Below, one piece after another: positions 1 to 9,234 of a DNA stretch of 26,627 bases. Each line of letters starts with the position of its first letter. Position 1 is the stretch's first letter. Under the pieces are notes generated by a model. The model was not told the origin of the DNA. It worked only from the letters and a program-made list of their open reading frames with translations, and did not search any database. The position numbers were made by a program, and so were the translations under genes. This DNA comes from Ignavibacteriales bacterium UBA6490 (GTDB lineage: Bacteria > Bacteroidota > Ignavibacteria > Ignavibacteriales > Ignavibacteriaceae), in NCBI GenBank assembly GCA_002435365.1, contig DJMM01000056.1, positions 22,309 to 48,935 of the forward strand, in the 5' to 3' direction.

Positions 1-386
1 ATGAAGTAAAATATGGTGGGGGACAACTACAAATGGAAACAGTTAAGAGAAAGCCGGATTACCATTACCAAAAGTTTCAGCGTCCGGGTCAACAAATAAT
101 TATCTTCTGTGAGTTGCTGAGACGGAAAATATTCCGGATCTCCGTATTTGTGATAACCGCAAATACACACAGTATTAATTACAAGATGGTCTGAATAATT
201 TATTTTCCATCGGGGTGAATGACACATCTTTTTATAAAAATATTACTATCCGCAGAAAGAAATATTCAGTAAAAATCCTGATTGATGAAAAACGATTTAA
301 TTTCAATATTTTCCCTGGAACTATTGACATAAAAGTCTTTTTTGAATACCTTAAATTTAACTTTTCACTCAAAAATTTCCGGAGGA
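1..386. other. Gene-free upstream region
   Basis: No convincing coding region was seen on either strand. The short open frames here lack a ribosome-binding site or family resemblance. The only supportable signal is the candidate promoter at 324-352 for the secreted protein that follows. A neighbouring gene may end just outside the window, but nothing in the first bases shows it. Confidence 0.5.
324..352 (+). promoter_or_regulatory. Candidate promoter for the T9SS cargo gene
   Basis: A perfect TTGACA at 324-329 is followed after 17 bases by TACCTT at 347-352. This gives a short leader to the start at 387. The -35 box is a consensus match but the -10 box matches only about half, and Bacteroidota-type promoters can differ from this consensus. 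Treat it as a candidate only. Confidence 0.35.
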
Positions 387-2582
387 ATGATGAAAAAACT
401 CTACTATCTCATCATCTTTTTATTCTCATTACTCTTTTTTGTTGACGGAACAGCTCAATCCGTCATTATTGGTCCTGGTGATTATTCTTCTGTTACATAT
501 GGACCATTGCGTTCTTCCAGCACTGCCAACCAAAATGGCAGATATGCTTATATTTATCCAGCCTCCCTTCTTGGTGCAATGGAACATGGCAGTACCATAA
601 GAAGCGTGGAATTCTCCCGTGCCGGCTTAAATGAAATGGTTGGCACAGTTAACTTTAAAATCTATCTGGGCTCAACCAGTTTAGAGGATTGGGGATCATC
701 GACACTGCCGTGGGATAGTGCATTAACCCAGGCAACACTTGTATATGATGCAAATCCGACTACTGCTGTAGGTAATTCTCCGGGTTTCAAAGTGTTTTCT
801 TTTGGTACCCCATTCGTCTATGATACGACCAACGGCAAAAACCTGGTAGTCTTAACTGAGTATAGCCAGGTAGAGGGTCAAACATCTACAATTAACTGGT
901 CCTATGACAATTCAACAGGTGTACCCGCTTATGCAAATTATCAGACAAAATACTCTTACGGAACATCTCTTCCGGCAAGTTTAGCAAGCAGCAATGAACG
1001 GCATCCCCAGATAAAGATTAACTTCCCCCTGTCGAATGATGCTGGTATTTTTTCTGTATCTCCTTCCGGACTGTACTACTATCCCGCCGGCACTACTGAG
1101 TTGCCGATGACCGGAATGGTAATAAACGAGGGATTAAATGCTGCAACTTTCACTGTTACCAGAACAATCTATGATGGTTCATCCTCTGTCTATACCAATA
1201 CACAGAATGTTACAAACCTGGCTTACGGTGAAACTCAGGAAGTTGCCTTCATACCCTTCACCGGATATGTTCTGGGAACAGAATATACTATTAAGGATTC
1301 GGTTTTCCTGACCGGCGACGGAAATCCTTTAAATGATGTTATGATGACCAGTTTTATTCCCCAGATTGCAAAACCTGCTGTGTTTGTTTTCAGCAGCGCG
1401 ACTACGAATGAAAGGTCAAACCGAGACAGTACCATTTTGGCTCTCGATACTTACGGACTTATTTATGACACTTTAGACAGAGATAATGGGCTTCAGGATT
1501 TAAGTTCCTGGAGTACAGTAATCTGGTCTGATGAATCGAGTGTTCAGGATGATGAAAGAATGAAATTAATGGCATTCCTGAACTCTGGTACCGAGTTAGA
1601 TGAAAAATCACTTATAATTGCCGGAGACGATATCGGGTTCAACCATGGCCGGTCCGGAGCAACGATGTATGATACTGTTTTTTACCAGCAGTACCTGCAT
1701 GCTTTTTATTACCTTGATGACGGAAACGGAACTCCTGATGCCAGCAGAATTTGCGGTGAGATTGTAAATCCCGGATTATGTGATTCAATCTCTTCCTCAT
1801 ATCCCGATGGAATCGGTGCACTTTACGGAGCCCAGGTTGCTTACCGGTTCGCTGATTTACCGTCAAACAGTGATACGGTTGTCGCAGTTGTTTTTGACGG
1901 CCCAATATATAACGTTTGTTATTACGCTTTCGAATTCAGGGAAATTGTTGAATCTGTAACCGACGGCGTTAATCAGATAATGGACGGTGCATTGGTGTGG
2001 GTTGTTGCTGCAGGCGGAACTATACCTGTAGAACTTATGACTTTCAATGTGTCTGTTAATGAAAATAATGTTACTCTGAACTGGGCAACTGCAACTGAAA
2101 CAAATAACCAGGGTTTTACTGTTGAAAGACGGTACGGTGATAATGAATTCAGACAAATTGCATTCATTAAAGGAAAAGGAACAACCACGGAAAGAGTTAA
2201 TTACTCATATACAGACACTAAGCTTGCTCCGGGAAATTACGTTTATCGTCTCAAGCAGATGGATAACGACGGTTCCTTCACTTATTCAAACGAAGTAAAT
2301 GCTGTTGTTGAATTACCGAAAGTATATTCACTTGAGCAGAATTATCCTAATCCGTTCAACCCGGTAACCAGGATTAAATATTCGGTTCCGGTTGAGAGTT
2401 TCGTAAACCTTGCAGTTTATAATATTCTCGGCGAAAAAGTGGCAACACTTGTCCAGGAAATTGCAAAAGCAGGTGTTTATGATGTGGATTTCAATGCCTC
2501 TGCCTTTGCAAGCGGTATTTATTTCTACAGATTGGAAGCAGGAGATTTCATTTCTATTAAAAAGATGATGCTCCTGAAGTAA
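387..2582 (+). CDS. Secreted T9SS-sorted (Por C-terminal) protein
   Basis: This is a large exported protein of about 731 residues. It begins with a signal peptide (MMKKL, a hydrophobic stretch, then a TAQS cleavage-like site). The N-terminal third is beta-rich. The middle (roughly residues 330-520) has alternating hydrophobic strands and stretches such as IWSDESS and KSLIIAGDDIGF, reminiscent of a Rossmann-like or peptidase-like extracellular domain that I cannot name. A fibronectin-like segment begins at PVELMTF and is common in Ignavibacteria surface proteins. The end is a clear type IX secretion sorting domain: EQNYPNPFNPVT, then YNILGEKV, GIYFYRL and a terminal KKMMLLK. The family is translocated across the outer membrane and anchored or released by T9SS. 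The start at 387 (or the adjacent ATG at 390) is chosen because GGAGGA lies at 381-386 and the signal peptide follows directly; the longer frame from 342 has no such support. The function of the mature part is unknown. Confidence 0.9.
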   Translation: MMKKLYYLIIFLFSLLFFVDGTAQSVIIGPGDYSSVTYGPLRSSSTANQNGRYAYIYPASLLGAMEHGSTIRSVEFSRAGLNEMVGTVNFKIYLGSTSLEDWGSSTLPWDSALTQATLVYDANPTTAVGNSPGFKVFSFGTPFVYDTTNGKNLVVLTEYSQVEGQTSTINWSYDNSTGVPAYANYQTKYSYGTSLPASLASSNERHPQIKINFPLSNDAGIFSVSPSGLYYYPAGTTELPMTGMVINEGLNAATFTVTRTIYDGSSSVYTNTQNVTNLAYGETQEVAFIPFTGYVLGTEYTIKDSVFLTGDGNPLNDVMMTSFIPQIAKPAVFVFSSATTNERSNRDSTILALDTYGLIYDTLDRDNGLQDLSSWSTVIWSDESSVQDDERMKLMAFLNSGTELDEKSLIIAGDDIGFNHGRSGATMYDTVFYQQYLHAFYYLDDGNGTPDASRICGEIVNPGLCDSISSSYPDGIGALYGAQVAYRFADLPSNSDTVVAVVFDGPIYNVCYYAFEFREIVESVTDGVNQIMDGALVWVVAAGGTIPVELMTFNVSVNENNVTLNWATATETNNQGFTVERRYGDNEFRQIAFIKGKGTTTERVNYSYTDTKLAPGNYVYRLKQMDNDGSFTYSNEVNAVVELPKVYSLEQNYPNPFNPVTRIKYSVPVESFVNLAVYNILGEKVATLVQEIAKAGVYDVDFNASAFASGIYFYRLEAGDFISIKKMMLLK

Positions 2583-2607
2583 TATATATTTCAATTTATG
2601 TATTAAG

Positions 2608-2640
2608 GTGAGAGGCTGTATGCCTCTCACTTTTTATTTT
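2608..2640 (+). terminator. Rho-independent terminator
   Basis: A perfect 9-bp stem (GTGAGAGGC at 2608-2616 and GCCTCTCAC at 2622-2630) with a 5-nt loop is followed by a T-rich tail at 2631-2640. It sits 25 nt after the stop of the T9SS cargo gene and isolates that gene as a single transcription unit. Confidence 0.9.
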
Positions 2641-3075
2641 AAACCGTTTTCAGTCTAATTCATTGCAGGCTTTTACACTTACTAAAACTTTTATATTTCA
2701 ACTTTCACCAAATATATTCCTGATTATTTTTTTAATGGTATTGGTTACAGGCCAATTTTTTAAAAGCTGAACTGTCTTCCTCTGGCATAGCAGGATTTGA
2801 AAAAAACAGTTCCAATTGGTATTAACATCCGCCTATCTCAGCCATCTACCCGCTCCTATCTTCGTATCTGGCAGCCAAATTTAGCTGCCTGTGCCCCGGG
2901 TAAGTGCAGGTTATGCGCAGGCTGCAGGCTGGGTGGAGCACAAGTGTGAGTGAAAGTTCATGGCTAAGCTATCCAGTCGGAAATGTCTGAATCAGACTGG
3001 AAAATCAGGCAGCCGAAAGGTTTGATTAGCGGGTCGTACCGAAATGACCGGCAGGCTTAAAAATTCAAAGGTATT
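2641..3075. other. Gene-free stretch
   Basis: No coding region is supportable here on either strand. Open frames are short and without ribosome-binding sites. The part from about 2890 to 2935 is locally G+C-richer than its surroundings and contains the repeated words GCAGG and CTGCAGGCTG, but I see no clear structure. It leads into the repeat element at 3076-3167. Confidence 0.4.
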
Positions 3076-3167
3076 GTCATTCAAGGGAGCATCGCGACGA
3101 TGAATCTCATTTCTGAATTTTCGATAGCAGAGATTCCGGGTCCCCACGATAAGTAGTGGGAACCCGG
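3076..3167. repeat. Structured, probably dispersed intergenic repeat
   Basis: Two nested inverted repeats lie side by side. The first is GAATCTC at 3102-3108 with GAGATTC at 3130-3136. The second is CCGGGTCCCCAC at 3136-3147 with GTGGGAACCCGG at 3156-3167, one mismatch in 12. The left part (GTCATTC...GAGCATCGCGACGATGAATCT) resembles the GTCATTC/GCGACGA/GAATCTC type of short palindromic intergenic repeat that I know from many environmental genomes. Only one copy is visible in the window, so the dispersed nature is inferred. There is no T tract after the hairpin, so it does not look like a plain terminator for the minus-strand receptor gene. Confidence 0.5.
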
Positions 3168-3222
3168 AACAACCTGCGAAATTTACTCTCACTTCATAGC
3201 AATCCTGCTAAACCTTTAACAA

Positions 3223-5799
3223 TTAAAATTCGATCTCAGCTCCCAGCACCGGTACAACGGAAAACTGGTATATTTTATCTACAGTGCCGTCTGAATTATA
3301 CTGATACGCAGCAATATTATTACGGTTATATAAATTCTGCACTGATAATGTTATCACCAGGTTCCAGCTGCTGAAATTATAGCGGCTGCTGAATCCTAAA
3401 TCCAGCCTGTGATATGCCGGGTAGCGTGCACTATTAATTTCATCAGATGCAATCCATGATCCCTCTGTCCAGGTTATACCTCCTGCCCTATGCTGTTCAT
3501 TGGTTGTATAAATCATCGGGGTATACGGTTTGCCGCTGGCATATCGCCACCTCAGACTTATCTCCATATCATCCGACAAAGGGAGAAGATAGCTGGGATA
3601 CCTTAAATAGAACGGCCAATTGCCTGAATTGCTGCGCAGATCCTTAAATCGTTTTCCCGCAATAATCGTGAATACATATGGAAAATCGTACTCGGATACA
3701 AAGGTATTCCCTTCCCTTGCTTCACGGGGATCATCTACTTCCGACCACATCCTGGAGAGACTGATGGTTCCGTATAAATCGGTTACCAGCTTCTGCTGTA
3801 TCTGCAGGTCTATTCCATAAACTCTCTGTGAGCCCGCATTCAGCCATTTTTCAGAGCGGAATGTGTGGTCATTAAAATGTATGAACTCCTCACGCACCGG
3901 CAGATCCGAATATTTTTTATAATAACCTTCAAGATTTACTTTCAATCCGTTTGATACAATATGCTCAACTCCTAAGACAAAGTGACGGGAATGACTATTA
4001 TCAACATTTTTATTTATATATGACTGATAGCGGTCGCCGTAAGTGGGGTAATTCTGGGTCTGATAAAATTCCCCGTAAGCAAAGTTCACACTGGTTAACC
4101 CGGGGAAAATATAATATGATAAAGACAAACGCGGACTAATATCCGATGCACCGCTGTATGAAAAATAATCCCAGCGCATACCAAGGTTCAGCAGCAATCT
4201 TTTGTCAAGCAGTTCGATGTTATCATTTACATAAACATAGCTTTTACTCTGCCCGAACAGCTTCAGATCATAATTCAGTTCAGATGAAGGTATAACCACA
4301 ATTTTATCGAATATTCCATCATTATCTAAATCATACCTGGAAGTGTCCGGATCTATATAAGCGCGCTGTTTATACCCCCCGAACTTCAGCGCTGCCCCGA
4401 TATCAAGCTTGTTGGTTTTCGAAATATTCCATCCCAGTTCTATCTTCAGGGCGGTTTCAAAATTGTCGCTTAAGTTATCAAACACTCTTCGTGCCGAAAG
4501 TACCTGGGTAGTTACCGGCTTTCCGGCGTTATCGAAAGTCCTTTTGGTGAAATCGTTTTTTATATCAACATCGTTGTGATAATTATCCCCGTACAGTGTC
4601 ACTGTTGAGTAAAGGCTTTTAGACCACAAACTTCTTAAGGATATACCAGTTGCCCACTGGCTTTGCTTCACGTCAAGAGTATAAACATCTACAGAATCTG
4701 TTTTACCGGCTTTATGTGAAAGCTGCTGGTCTGTTTCTCCGGCAAAAAATATTTTATCGTTGCCGTAAATTCCTGACCATGATAATTTATGATTCTGCGA
4801 AAAATCATAGGCGGTTTTGAACTGTAGATCATAATATTTAGGCACAGCGCTTAACCCTACCGAACCGGCAATCAGGTCGATATAACTTTTACGGACAGAC
4901 AACAGCCAGGAGCCTCTGCCCTGGTTTATTCCCCCCTCCAGGATTGCACCTGCCCCGGCCATTGAAAAATTAGCCTGTCCAGTAAACATACTGTTCCTGG
5001 TACCTTCTCTTGAGGTTATATTCATCACCGATGACATTTTATCGCCGTATTTGGATACAAAGCCTCCCAGCGAAAACTGGATATCCTGGATGAGGCTTAC
5101 ATTGATCATATTTATGGGACCGCCTGAATTGAATTCATTGGGATAATGATTAGTGGAATGAAGCTCCATTCCGTCCAGCACTGTAAGGTTTTCGTTGGGA
5201 GAACCCCCTCTTACAAGCAATTCATTATCCTGGTCATTCGAGAATGAAACTCCTGCCATACCCTGAAGTATTCTCTGGAAATCCGACAATGATCCGGGTG
5301 ATCTTTTTATTTCTTCAACATTTAGGGAAATCGTGCTTAAATTATTTTCAAGAATAGTTTTATCGAAATAGTCTGCCGTAACTTCCACTTCGTTCATTTC
5401 AAGGGCTGTCTGGCTGAGCTGTATATCCAGGTAGACCTCGCTCCCGGTTTTAACAATAATATCTGTTTTTATTACCGGTGTATACCCGATAAGACTTGCC
5501 CGTACAGAGTAACTCCCCACCGGGATTTTTAAATTAAATTTTCCCTGGAGATCCGTTGCCGCGCCGGTACTCTCAAGTTCTACAACAAGAATATTTGCAC
5601 CGATCAGCGGTTCTCTGGTTGATGCATCGGTAACAATTCCCGTTACTGTACCCGATTGGGCATAGGAAGCATCGGCAAACATTATTGCAAGAATGCATAA
5701 CATAACAAAATAAAATTTTGGCATATACATAGTGTTTTTCCATTTATGGTTTTTATAATAATAATTATCCGGTTTTTTATTAAGGATTATAGTTTCCAT
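3223..5799 (-). CDS. TonB-dependent outer-membrane receptor
   Basis: Outer-membrane active transporter of the TonB-dependent receptor superfamily, 858 residues from the chosen start. An export signal (hydrophobic segment ending in ASYAQSG, residues about 26-50) is followed by a carboxypeptidase-regulatory-like beta-sandwich (GTVTGIVTD, then EPLIGANI and GYTPV), a plug domain (VEVTADYF, LLVRGGSPNENLTVLDG, then NMINVSLIQDI) and a long barrel ending in the aromatic-poor strand VPVLGAEIEF. This start is preferred over the longer frame from 5829 because AGAAGAGGCG precedes it and it lies 4 nt after the upstream acyltransferase stop, suggesting translational coupling. A still shorter start at 5730 or 5724, closer to the signal peptide, is possible but has no ribosome-binding site. 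The family imports large substrates such as siderophores, cobalamin or oligosaccharides. The cargo here cannot be told, and there is no SusD partner. Confidence 0.88.
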   Translation of the reverse strand: METIILNKKPDNYYYKNHKWKNTMYMPKFYFVMLCILAIMFADASYAQSGTVTGIVTDASTREPLIGANILVVELESTGAATDLQGKFNLKIPVGSYSVRASLIGYTPVIKTDIIVKTGSEVYLDIQLSQTALEMNEVEVTADYFDKTILENNLSTISLNVEEIKRSPGSLSDFQRILQGMAGVSFSNDQDNELLVRGGSPNENLTVLDGMELHSTNHYPNEFNSGGPINMINVSLIQDIQFSLGGFVSKYGDKMSSVMNITSREGTRNSMFTGQANFSMAGAGAILEGGINQGRGSWLLSVRKSYIDLIAGSVGLSAVPKYYDLQFKTAYDFSQNHKLSWSGIYGNDKIFFAGETDQQLSHKAGKTDSVDVYTLDVKQSQWATGISLRSLWSKSLYSTVTLYGDNYHNDVDIKNDFTKRTFDNAGKPVTTQVLSARRVFDNLSDNFETALKIELGWNISKTNKLDIGAALKFGGYKQRAYIDPDTSRYDLDNDGIFDKIVVIPSSELNYDLKLFGQSKSYVYVNDNIELLDKRLLLNLGMRWDYFSYSGASDISPRLSLSYYIFPGLTSVNFAYGEFYQTQNYPTYGDRYQSYINKNVDNSHSRHFVLGVEHIVSNGLKVNLEGYYKKYSDLPVREEFIHFNDHTFRSEKWLNAGSQRVYGIDLQIQQKLVTDLYGTISLSRMWSEVDDPREAREGNTFVSEYDFPYVFTIIAGKRFKDLRSNSGNWPFYLRYPSYLLPLSDDMEISLRWRYASGKPYTPMIYTTNEQHRAGGITWTEGSWIASDEINSARYPAYHRLDLGFSSRYNFSSWNLVITLSVQNLYNRNNIAAYQYNSDGTVDKIYQFSVVPVLGAEIEF

Positions 5800-5803
5800 C
5801 TGT

Positions 5804-7015
5804 TCACGCCTCTTCTTTCTGTACTTCATATATTAGTTCTTTAACTGCAAGCTTTCTGGAGGATATTTGCTTCGGTTTCATTCCGAATAAAAACCTCATA
5901 AAGTTGAACGGTCTTATAAACAGTGCGTAAAATCCGACCGTTGCTGCAAACGATAAGCATAAAAGCAGGATAAACTTCACTATTATCCCCTGGCTCCAGT
6001 CTATCATCGGGTACGCAATTGCGATTATTATGGTCTGGTGGATGATATAGAAGGGATAAATTCCTTCGTTTGCAAATTTCAGAACCGGACTGTTCCTGTT
6101 AAGATATTTCTGTCCATATCCGACAACAGCGACAACCCAGCTCCATGCTATAATAATCTCATTTATGCTCCAGATAATTTCAAGATCTACATTAAGGTAT
6201 GGCTGTATTTGATTCCAGTCCACTGCATAGAGAAATTCCATCAAGCCAAGAGACAACAGGGCAATGGAAAGATGAAATCTTCTTTTCAGGAGCAGTATCT
6301 CCCACAGCCTGTCGCTGGAGGCAACCATCATCCCGGCAACGAAAAAGGTAAAGCAGAATGTAAAGTATGCCCAGTCGTCAAAAAGAGAATGAGTTTGTTC
6401 AGGATAGAAGGGACGAAGTATTAATTGGGTTATAAGGATCGGTATTATATAAGACAGGGTTCCCCATCTTTTGGAAAGATACTTTTCAAGTGCAGTTATA
6501 AATTTTACGGATCGTCCTGATTTCAGAAAAGCGATCAGAGGAATTGCAATTATAGAATAGATAAACAGGTAAAGTACAAACCACATATGGTGCCAGGATA
6601 GACTTCCCCCGTCAGGGTAAGGCACAAATGAGAACACAGTCTTATAAAAATCTAAATACGAGGAGTAATTATTGATTCTTTCAAAGTAAATTTGCGGTGG
6701 TACTATCACCAGCATTGCAAAAACCAGAGGGACAAGAAGTCTTTTCGATCTTTCAAGAGCGAATTCCGTTTTGTTCCTTCTGGCGGAGGCAAAAATTGTT
6801 CCTGCCCCGGAAATGAAAAGCAGCAGGGGCATTCTCCACTGGTGGAGCCACACCATAACATATCCGAAAGTCCTGCTGGTTTCATTATTCTTAACATGCC
6901 AGTCCCAGTGAACAAAGAACATACCCACATGAAACAGCAGCACCAGCAGAATAGCTATTACTCGCAGCCAGTCGAGGTCGTACCTTCTGATTTTGAGAGT
7001 CCCGGTTTTTGTCAT
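5804..7015 (-). CDS. Acyltransferase family 3 membrane protein
   Basis: Integral membrane O-acyltransferase of the Acyl_transf_3 (OafA/YrhL/MdoC-like) family, 403 residues, a normal length for the membrane domain alone without an SGNH extension. It begins with the diagnostic stretch RRYDLDWLRVIAILLVLLFH, in which the Arg and the following His are the conserved positions thought to be catalytic. About ten hydrophobic segments follow, including WRMPLLLFISG and HHMWFVLYLF, which are also typical. The family transfers acetyl or succinyl groups onto cell-surface glycans or lipids. It lies 126 bp downstream of a membrane-AraC regulator and its stop is 4 nt before the TonB receptor start, so the three probably form one unit. 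The acceptor substrate is unknown. Confidence 0.85.
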   Translation of the reverse strand: MTKTGTLKIRRYDLDWLRVIAILLVLLFHVGMFFVHWDWHVKNNETSRTFGYVMVWLHQWRMPLLLFISGAGTIFASARRNKTEFALERSKRLLVPLVFAMLVIVPPQIYFERINNYSSYLDFYKTVFSFVPYPDGGSLSWHHMWFVLYLFIYSIIAIPLIAFLKSGRSVKFITALEKYLSKRWGTLSYIIPILITQLILRPFYPEQTHSLFDDWAYFTFCFTFFVAGMMVASSDRLWEILLLKRRFHLSIALLSLGLMEFLYAVDWNQIQPYLNVDLEIIWSINEIIIAWSWVVAVVGYGQKYLNRNSPVLKFANEGIYPFYIIHQTIIIAIAYPMIDWSQGIIVKFILLLCLSFAATVGFYALFIRPFNFMRFLFGMKPKQISSRKLAVKELIYEVQKEEA

Positions 7016-7093
7016 CGCTTATACCTTTCAGAATTAAACGATGCAAAAATAAGATGGCGGAAGGGGGTTTATAGACCTTCCCCATAGGATTGG

Positions 7094-7117
7094 AGTACTA
7101 ACACATAAATTAGTACT
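7094..7117. repeat. Inverted repeat between regulator and acyltransferase genes
   Basis: AGTACTAA at 7094-7101 and TTAGTACT at 7110-7117 form a perfect 8-bp inverted repeat with an 8-nt spacer. A second stem (GGAAGG with CCTTCC, about 7060-7081) lies next to it. Neither is followed by a T tract on the minus strand. They may be a weak terminator, a processing hairpin or an operator in front of the acyltransferase gene. Confidence 0.4.
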
Positions 7118-7141
7118 TCGGGGTATGACAGACGGTTGTTT

Positions 7142-8287
7142 TCAATTATTTGCGGAGGCTTTGTATTCGGCCGGGGTTTGTCCTGTAAATTTTTTGAATG
7201 CGCTGTGGAAAGTTGACTTTGAACTGTAGCCCACTGAATAACCAACACCCTCCACCGTATCGTTGGAATAGGGGTCCAGCAGTATCTTTTTGGCTTCTTC
7301 AATCCTGTATTTTGAGACCATTTCTGTAAAGCTGAGCTGCAGCTTTTCATTTATTACCTGTGATAAATAGTTGGGGCTAACAGCTATTTTCTTCGCCAGA
7401 TCCTGCATTGAAAAAGAGTTGTTAAGGAAGGGTTTATCATTTTCCATGCAAGCGGTGATCTTTTCCACTATTCTGCTCTTGCTTTCCTCATCTAATACTG
7501 ATTTACTGTACTTAGGTTCAAAATTTCCTTTGTGAAAGAAAATAGATTCCCTGACAACTTTAAAACTTATGGAATATATAAAAACAGTAACAGCGGTAAT
7601 GATCATATAATCACCCAGATCATGGGTGAAGGACAATTTTACAAAAATCAGTACAGCCAGAATAAACGCCATTAATGAAACGTCAATCCACAGCAATGAA
7701 AATAATTTTTTTCTTTTTTCATTATGTTTTTCCACCCTGGAGGTTCTGTACAATATTATCACCGCAAAAACAAGATAAACTGCAATAGAAAGGACTGTAA
7801 GCTCATTAACAACCGATTTGAGGTATAAGGGATCCTCAAACCCAAGAGTGGTGACAGGAACGAATTGCATTTCCGGATGATACTGATCAAGATAGGAGTT
7901 ATATTTTGATTCAGCGCTTTGTACCAGGAAAAGAACTGAATATGCAAGGTATATAAAAAACGGTATGAAATGATAGTAAACTTTTTTTATCCTGGTTTCA
8001 TCAAGTTTGGCAGCGATATAAAGAAAAAATGTGGGACCTATTAAAAAGTTAAATGGTTCTGATGCATCAACCAGGTAGATAACATGAAACATAAAGTTTG
8101 TATAGGAGATAAGGATATCAAAACTGATTATTGAAGCAGCGAGAAGCAATAACCCAAGATAAACATTTGCCTTTACCCGGCGGTTATTTCCGCTAAGGAA
8201 AAATAATGAAAGGAATATTCCCTGTACTGTTCCAAGGAAAATGAACAATGCAAAAATATCTATGTTAAGAGGAAAATCCTGTACCAA
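7142..8287 (-). CDS. Membrane-anchored AraC-family transcriptional regulator
   Basis: A 381-residue protein with two parts. Residues about 10-235 hold seven or so hydrophobic segments (starting FALFIFLGTVQGIFLSLFFL). Residues about 275-378 form an AraC/XylS-type double helix-turn-helix with the typical words FSMQDLAKKIAVSPNYLSQVIN, YRIEEAKKIL and VGYSSKSTFHSAFKKFTGQTPAEYK. This architecture is common in Bacteroidota and relatives and is presumed to sense a signal at the membrane. A paralogue with the same layout is at 24692-25795. The start is a TTG, the first usable start after an in-frame TAA two codons upstream, with only a weak AAAAG in front, so low translation is likely. It probably controls the acyltransferase and TonB genes downstream; this is inference from position. 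Confidence 0.85.
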   Translation of the reverse strand: MVQDFPLNIDIFALFIFLGTVQGIFLSLFFLSGNNRRVKANVYLGLLLLAASIISFDILISYTNFMFHVIYLVDASEPFNFLIGPTFFLYIAAKLDETRIKKVYYHFIPFFIYLAYSVLFLVQSAESKYNSYLDQYHPEMQFVPVTTLGFEDPLYLKSVVNELTVLSIAVYLVFAVIILYRTSRVEKHNEKRKKLFSLLWIDVSLMAFILAVLIFVKLSFTHDLGDYMIITAVTVFIYSISFKVVRESIFFHKGNFEPKYSKSVLDEESKSRIVEKITACMENDKPFLNNSFSMQDLAKKIAVSPNYLSQVINEKLQLSFTEMVSKYRIEEAKKILLDPYSNDTVEGVGYSVGYSSKSTFHSAFKKFTGQTPAEYKASANN

Positions 8288-8367
8288 TAACTTTTAACCG
8301 TAATATTTAATAATTGCTTTCTGCTCTGCTTAATTTCTGAACAGATTAAGAATCTAAAATATTTATA

Positions 8368-9129
8368 TTAACCTGGTTTCTTTTCATCCGCATTCGGCAT
8401 AATTGGAATTCTGGGCTGCTTGGCGAATGAGAATGAAAGCTGTTCGTACCATGATTCATCCGAGCCTACCATACCCAAAATTTTATTCCATAAAACCACC
8501 GGGGGACCGAATTCATGCCAGTCTACCTCCAGCACCCGTATACCCCTTCTTCTCATTTCGCTAACCAGTTTCCGGTAATTATTATCCAGATGCTGAAGGT
8601 AATCCAACGGCACTCCCTCTTCTTCAGTTCTGGACCTGGTGTTCATTCTGCGGTAACATTCCTCCGGCGACACATTCAGGTAGACAAAAATATCGGGGGG
8701 CATAATATCCCTGCTCATATTTTTGAATACATCCACGTAAAGATCGAACTCTTCTTTTGTCATGAATCCCCGTTCCATTGCAGTAGTTGCAAAAACGGTA
8801 TCGCCATATATTGGGCGGTCCTGAATAACAATAATTCCCTGTTCGCCCCAGGCCAATTCAACCGCAAGGCGGTGCTGCTCATACCTCTGGCAGAGCATAA
8901 ACATCTGCATTTCGAAACCGCCGCCGGTGTTCTTGCCTGTAATTAAGTCGCCGTAATAATGAGACAAAAAATGCTTGAATCTTTCAGAGTTGGTTGGTTC
9001 TTCCAGCACCCTGGTAATTCTGCCGCGTGAGCTGGATGCTGAGGCCAGTGCATGACAGGCATTTGTTTTACCCGCACCTATGTTGGCATCAATTGTTATA
9101 AACAGACCATCTTTTTTTGCAGTGCTCAT
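8368..9129 (-). CDS. Deoxynucleoside kinase (dNK/dGK family)
   Basis: Cytosolic nucleoside kinase, 253 residues, that phosphorylates a deoxynucleoside with a nucleoside triphosphate. A P-loop lies at residues 15-22 (ANIGAGKT, with Ala where Gly is usual). The substrate-binding segment has EMQMFMLCQRYEQH, the DRP motif in QDRPIYGDTVFA replaces the usual DRS/ERS, and the lid region contains RTEEEGVPLDYLQHLD, all in the expected order for the dCK/dGK/TK2-like family. The length fits the family. The ATG start has GGAG about 10 nt upstream. It lies 99 bp after the adenosine deaminase gene on the same strand, suggesting joint purine (deoxy)nucleoside salvage. Which base it prefers cannot be read from the sequence. 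Confidence 0.88.
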   Translation of the reverse strand: MSTAKKDGLFITIDANIGAGKTNACHALASASSSRGRITRVLEEPTNSERFKHFLSHYYGDLITGKNTGGGFEMQMFMLCQRYEQHRLAVELAWGEQGIIVIQDRPIYGDTVFATTAMERGFMTKEEFDLYVDVFKNMSRDIMPPDIFVYLNVSPEECYRRMNTRSRTEEEGVPLDYLQHLDNNYRKLVSEMRRRGIRVLEVDWHEFGPPVVLWNKILGMVGSDESWYEQLSFSFAKQPRIPIMPNADEKKPG

Positions 9130-9191
9130 ATTCCGGCTTCTCCGTTTCTTTTAAACATTTTTTACCGATCCCCCGATTACCCGCACTATTA

Positions 9192-9234
9192 ATTTAAGAA
9201 TAAATAGTAAATCTTTAATGACATATTCTTAAAT
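9192..9234. repeat. AT-rich inverted repeat overlapping the deaminase stop
   Basis: ATTTAAGAATA at 9192-9202 and TATTCTTAAAT at 9224-9234 are perfect 11-bp inverted repeats with a 21-nt spacer. The right arm overlaps the adenosine deaminase stop codon. There is no T tract downstream on the minus strand, so it is not a classical terminator. It may be an RNA hairpin between the two salvage genes or chance in AT-rich DNA. Confidence 0.4.

Noticed and set aside
27..227. Minus-strand 66-codon frame at the window start
   Set aside because: No ribosome-binding site, no recognisable motif, and composition unlike the neighbouring genes.
3136..3167. Terminator of the TonB receptor gene at 3223
   Set aside because: The stem is strong, but no T tract follows on the minus strand and it is part of a larger repeat.
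2992..3192. Minus-strand 66-codon frame through the intergenic repeat
   Set aside because: It is created by the palindromic repeat and has no protein-like features.
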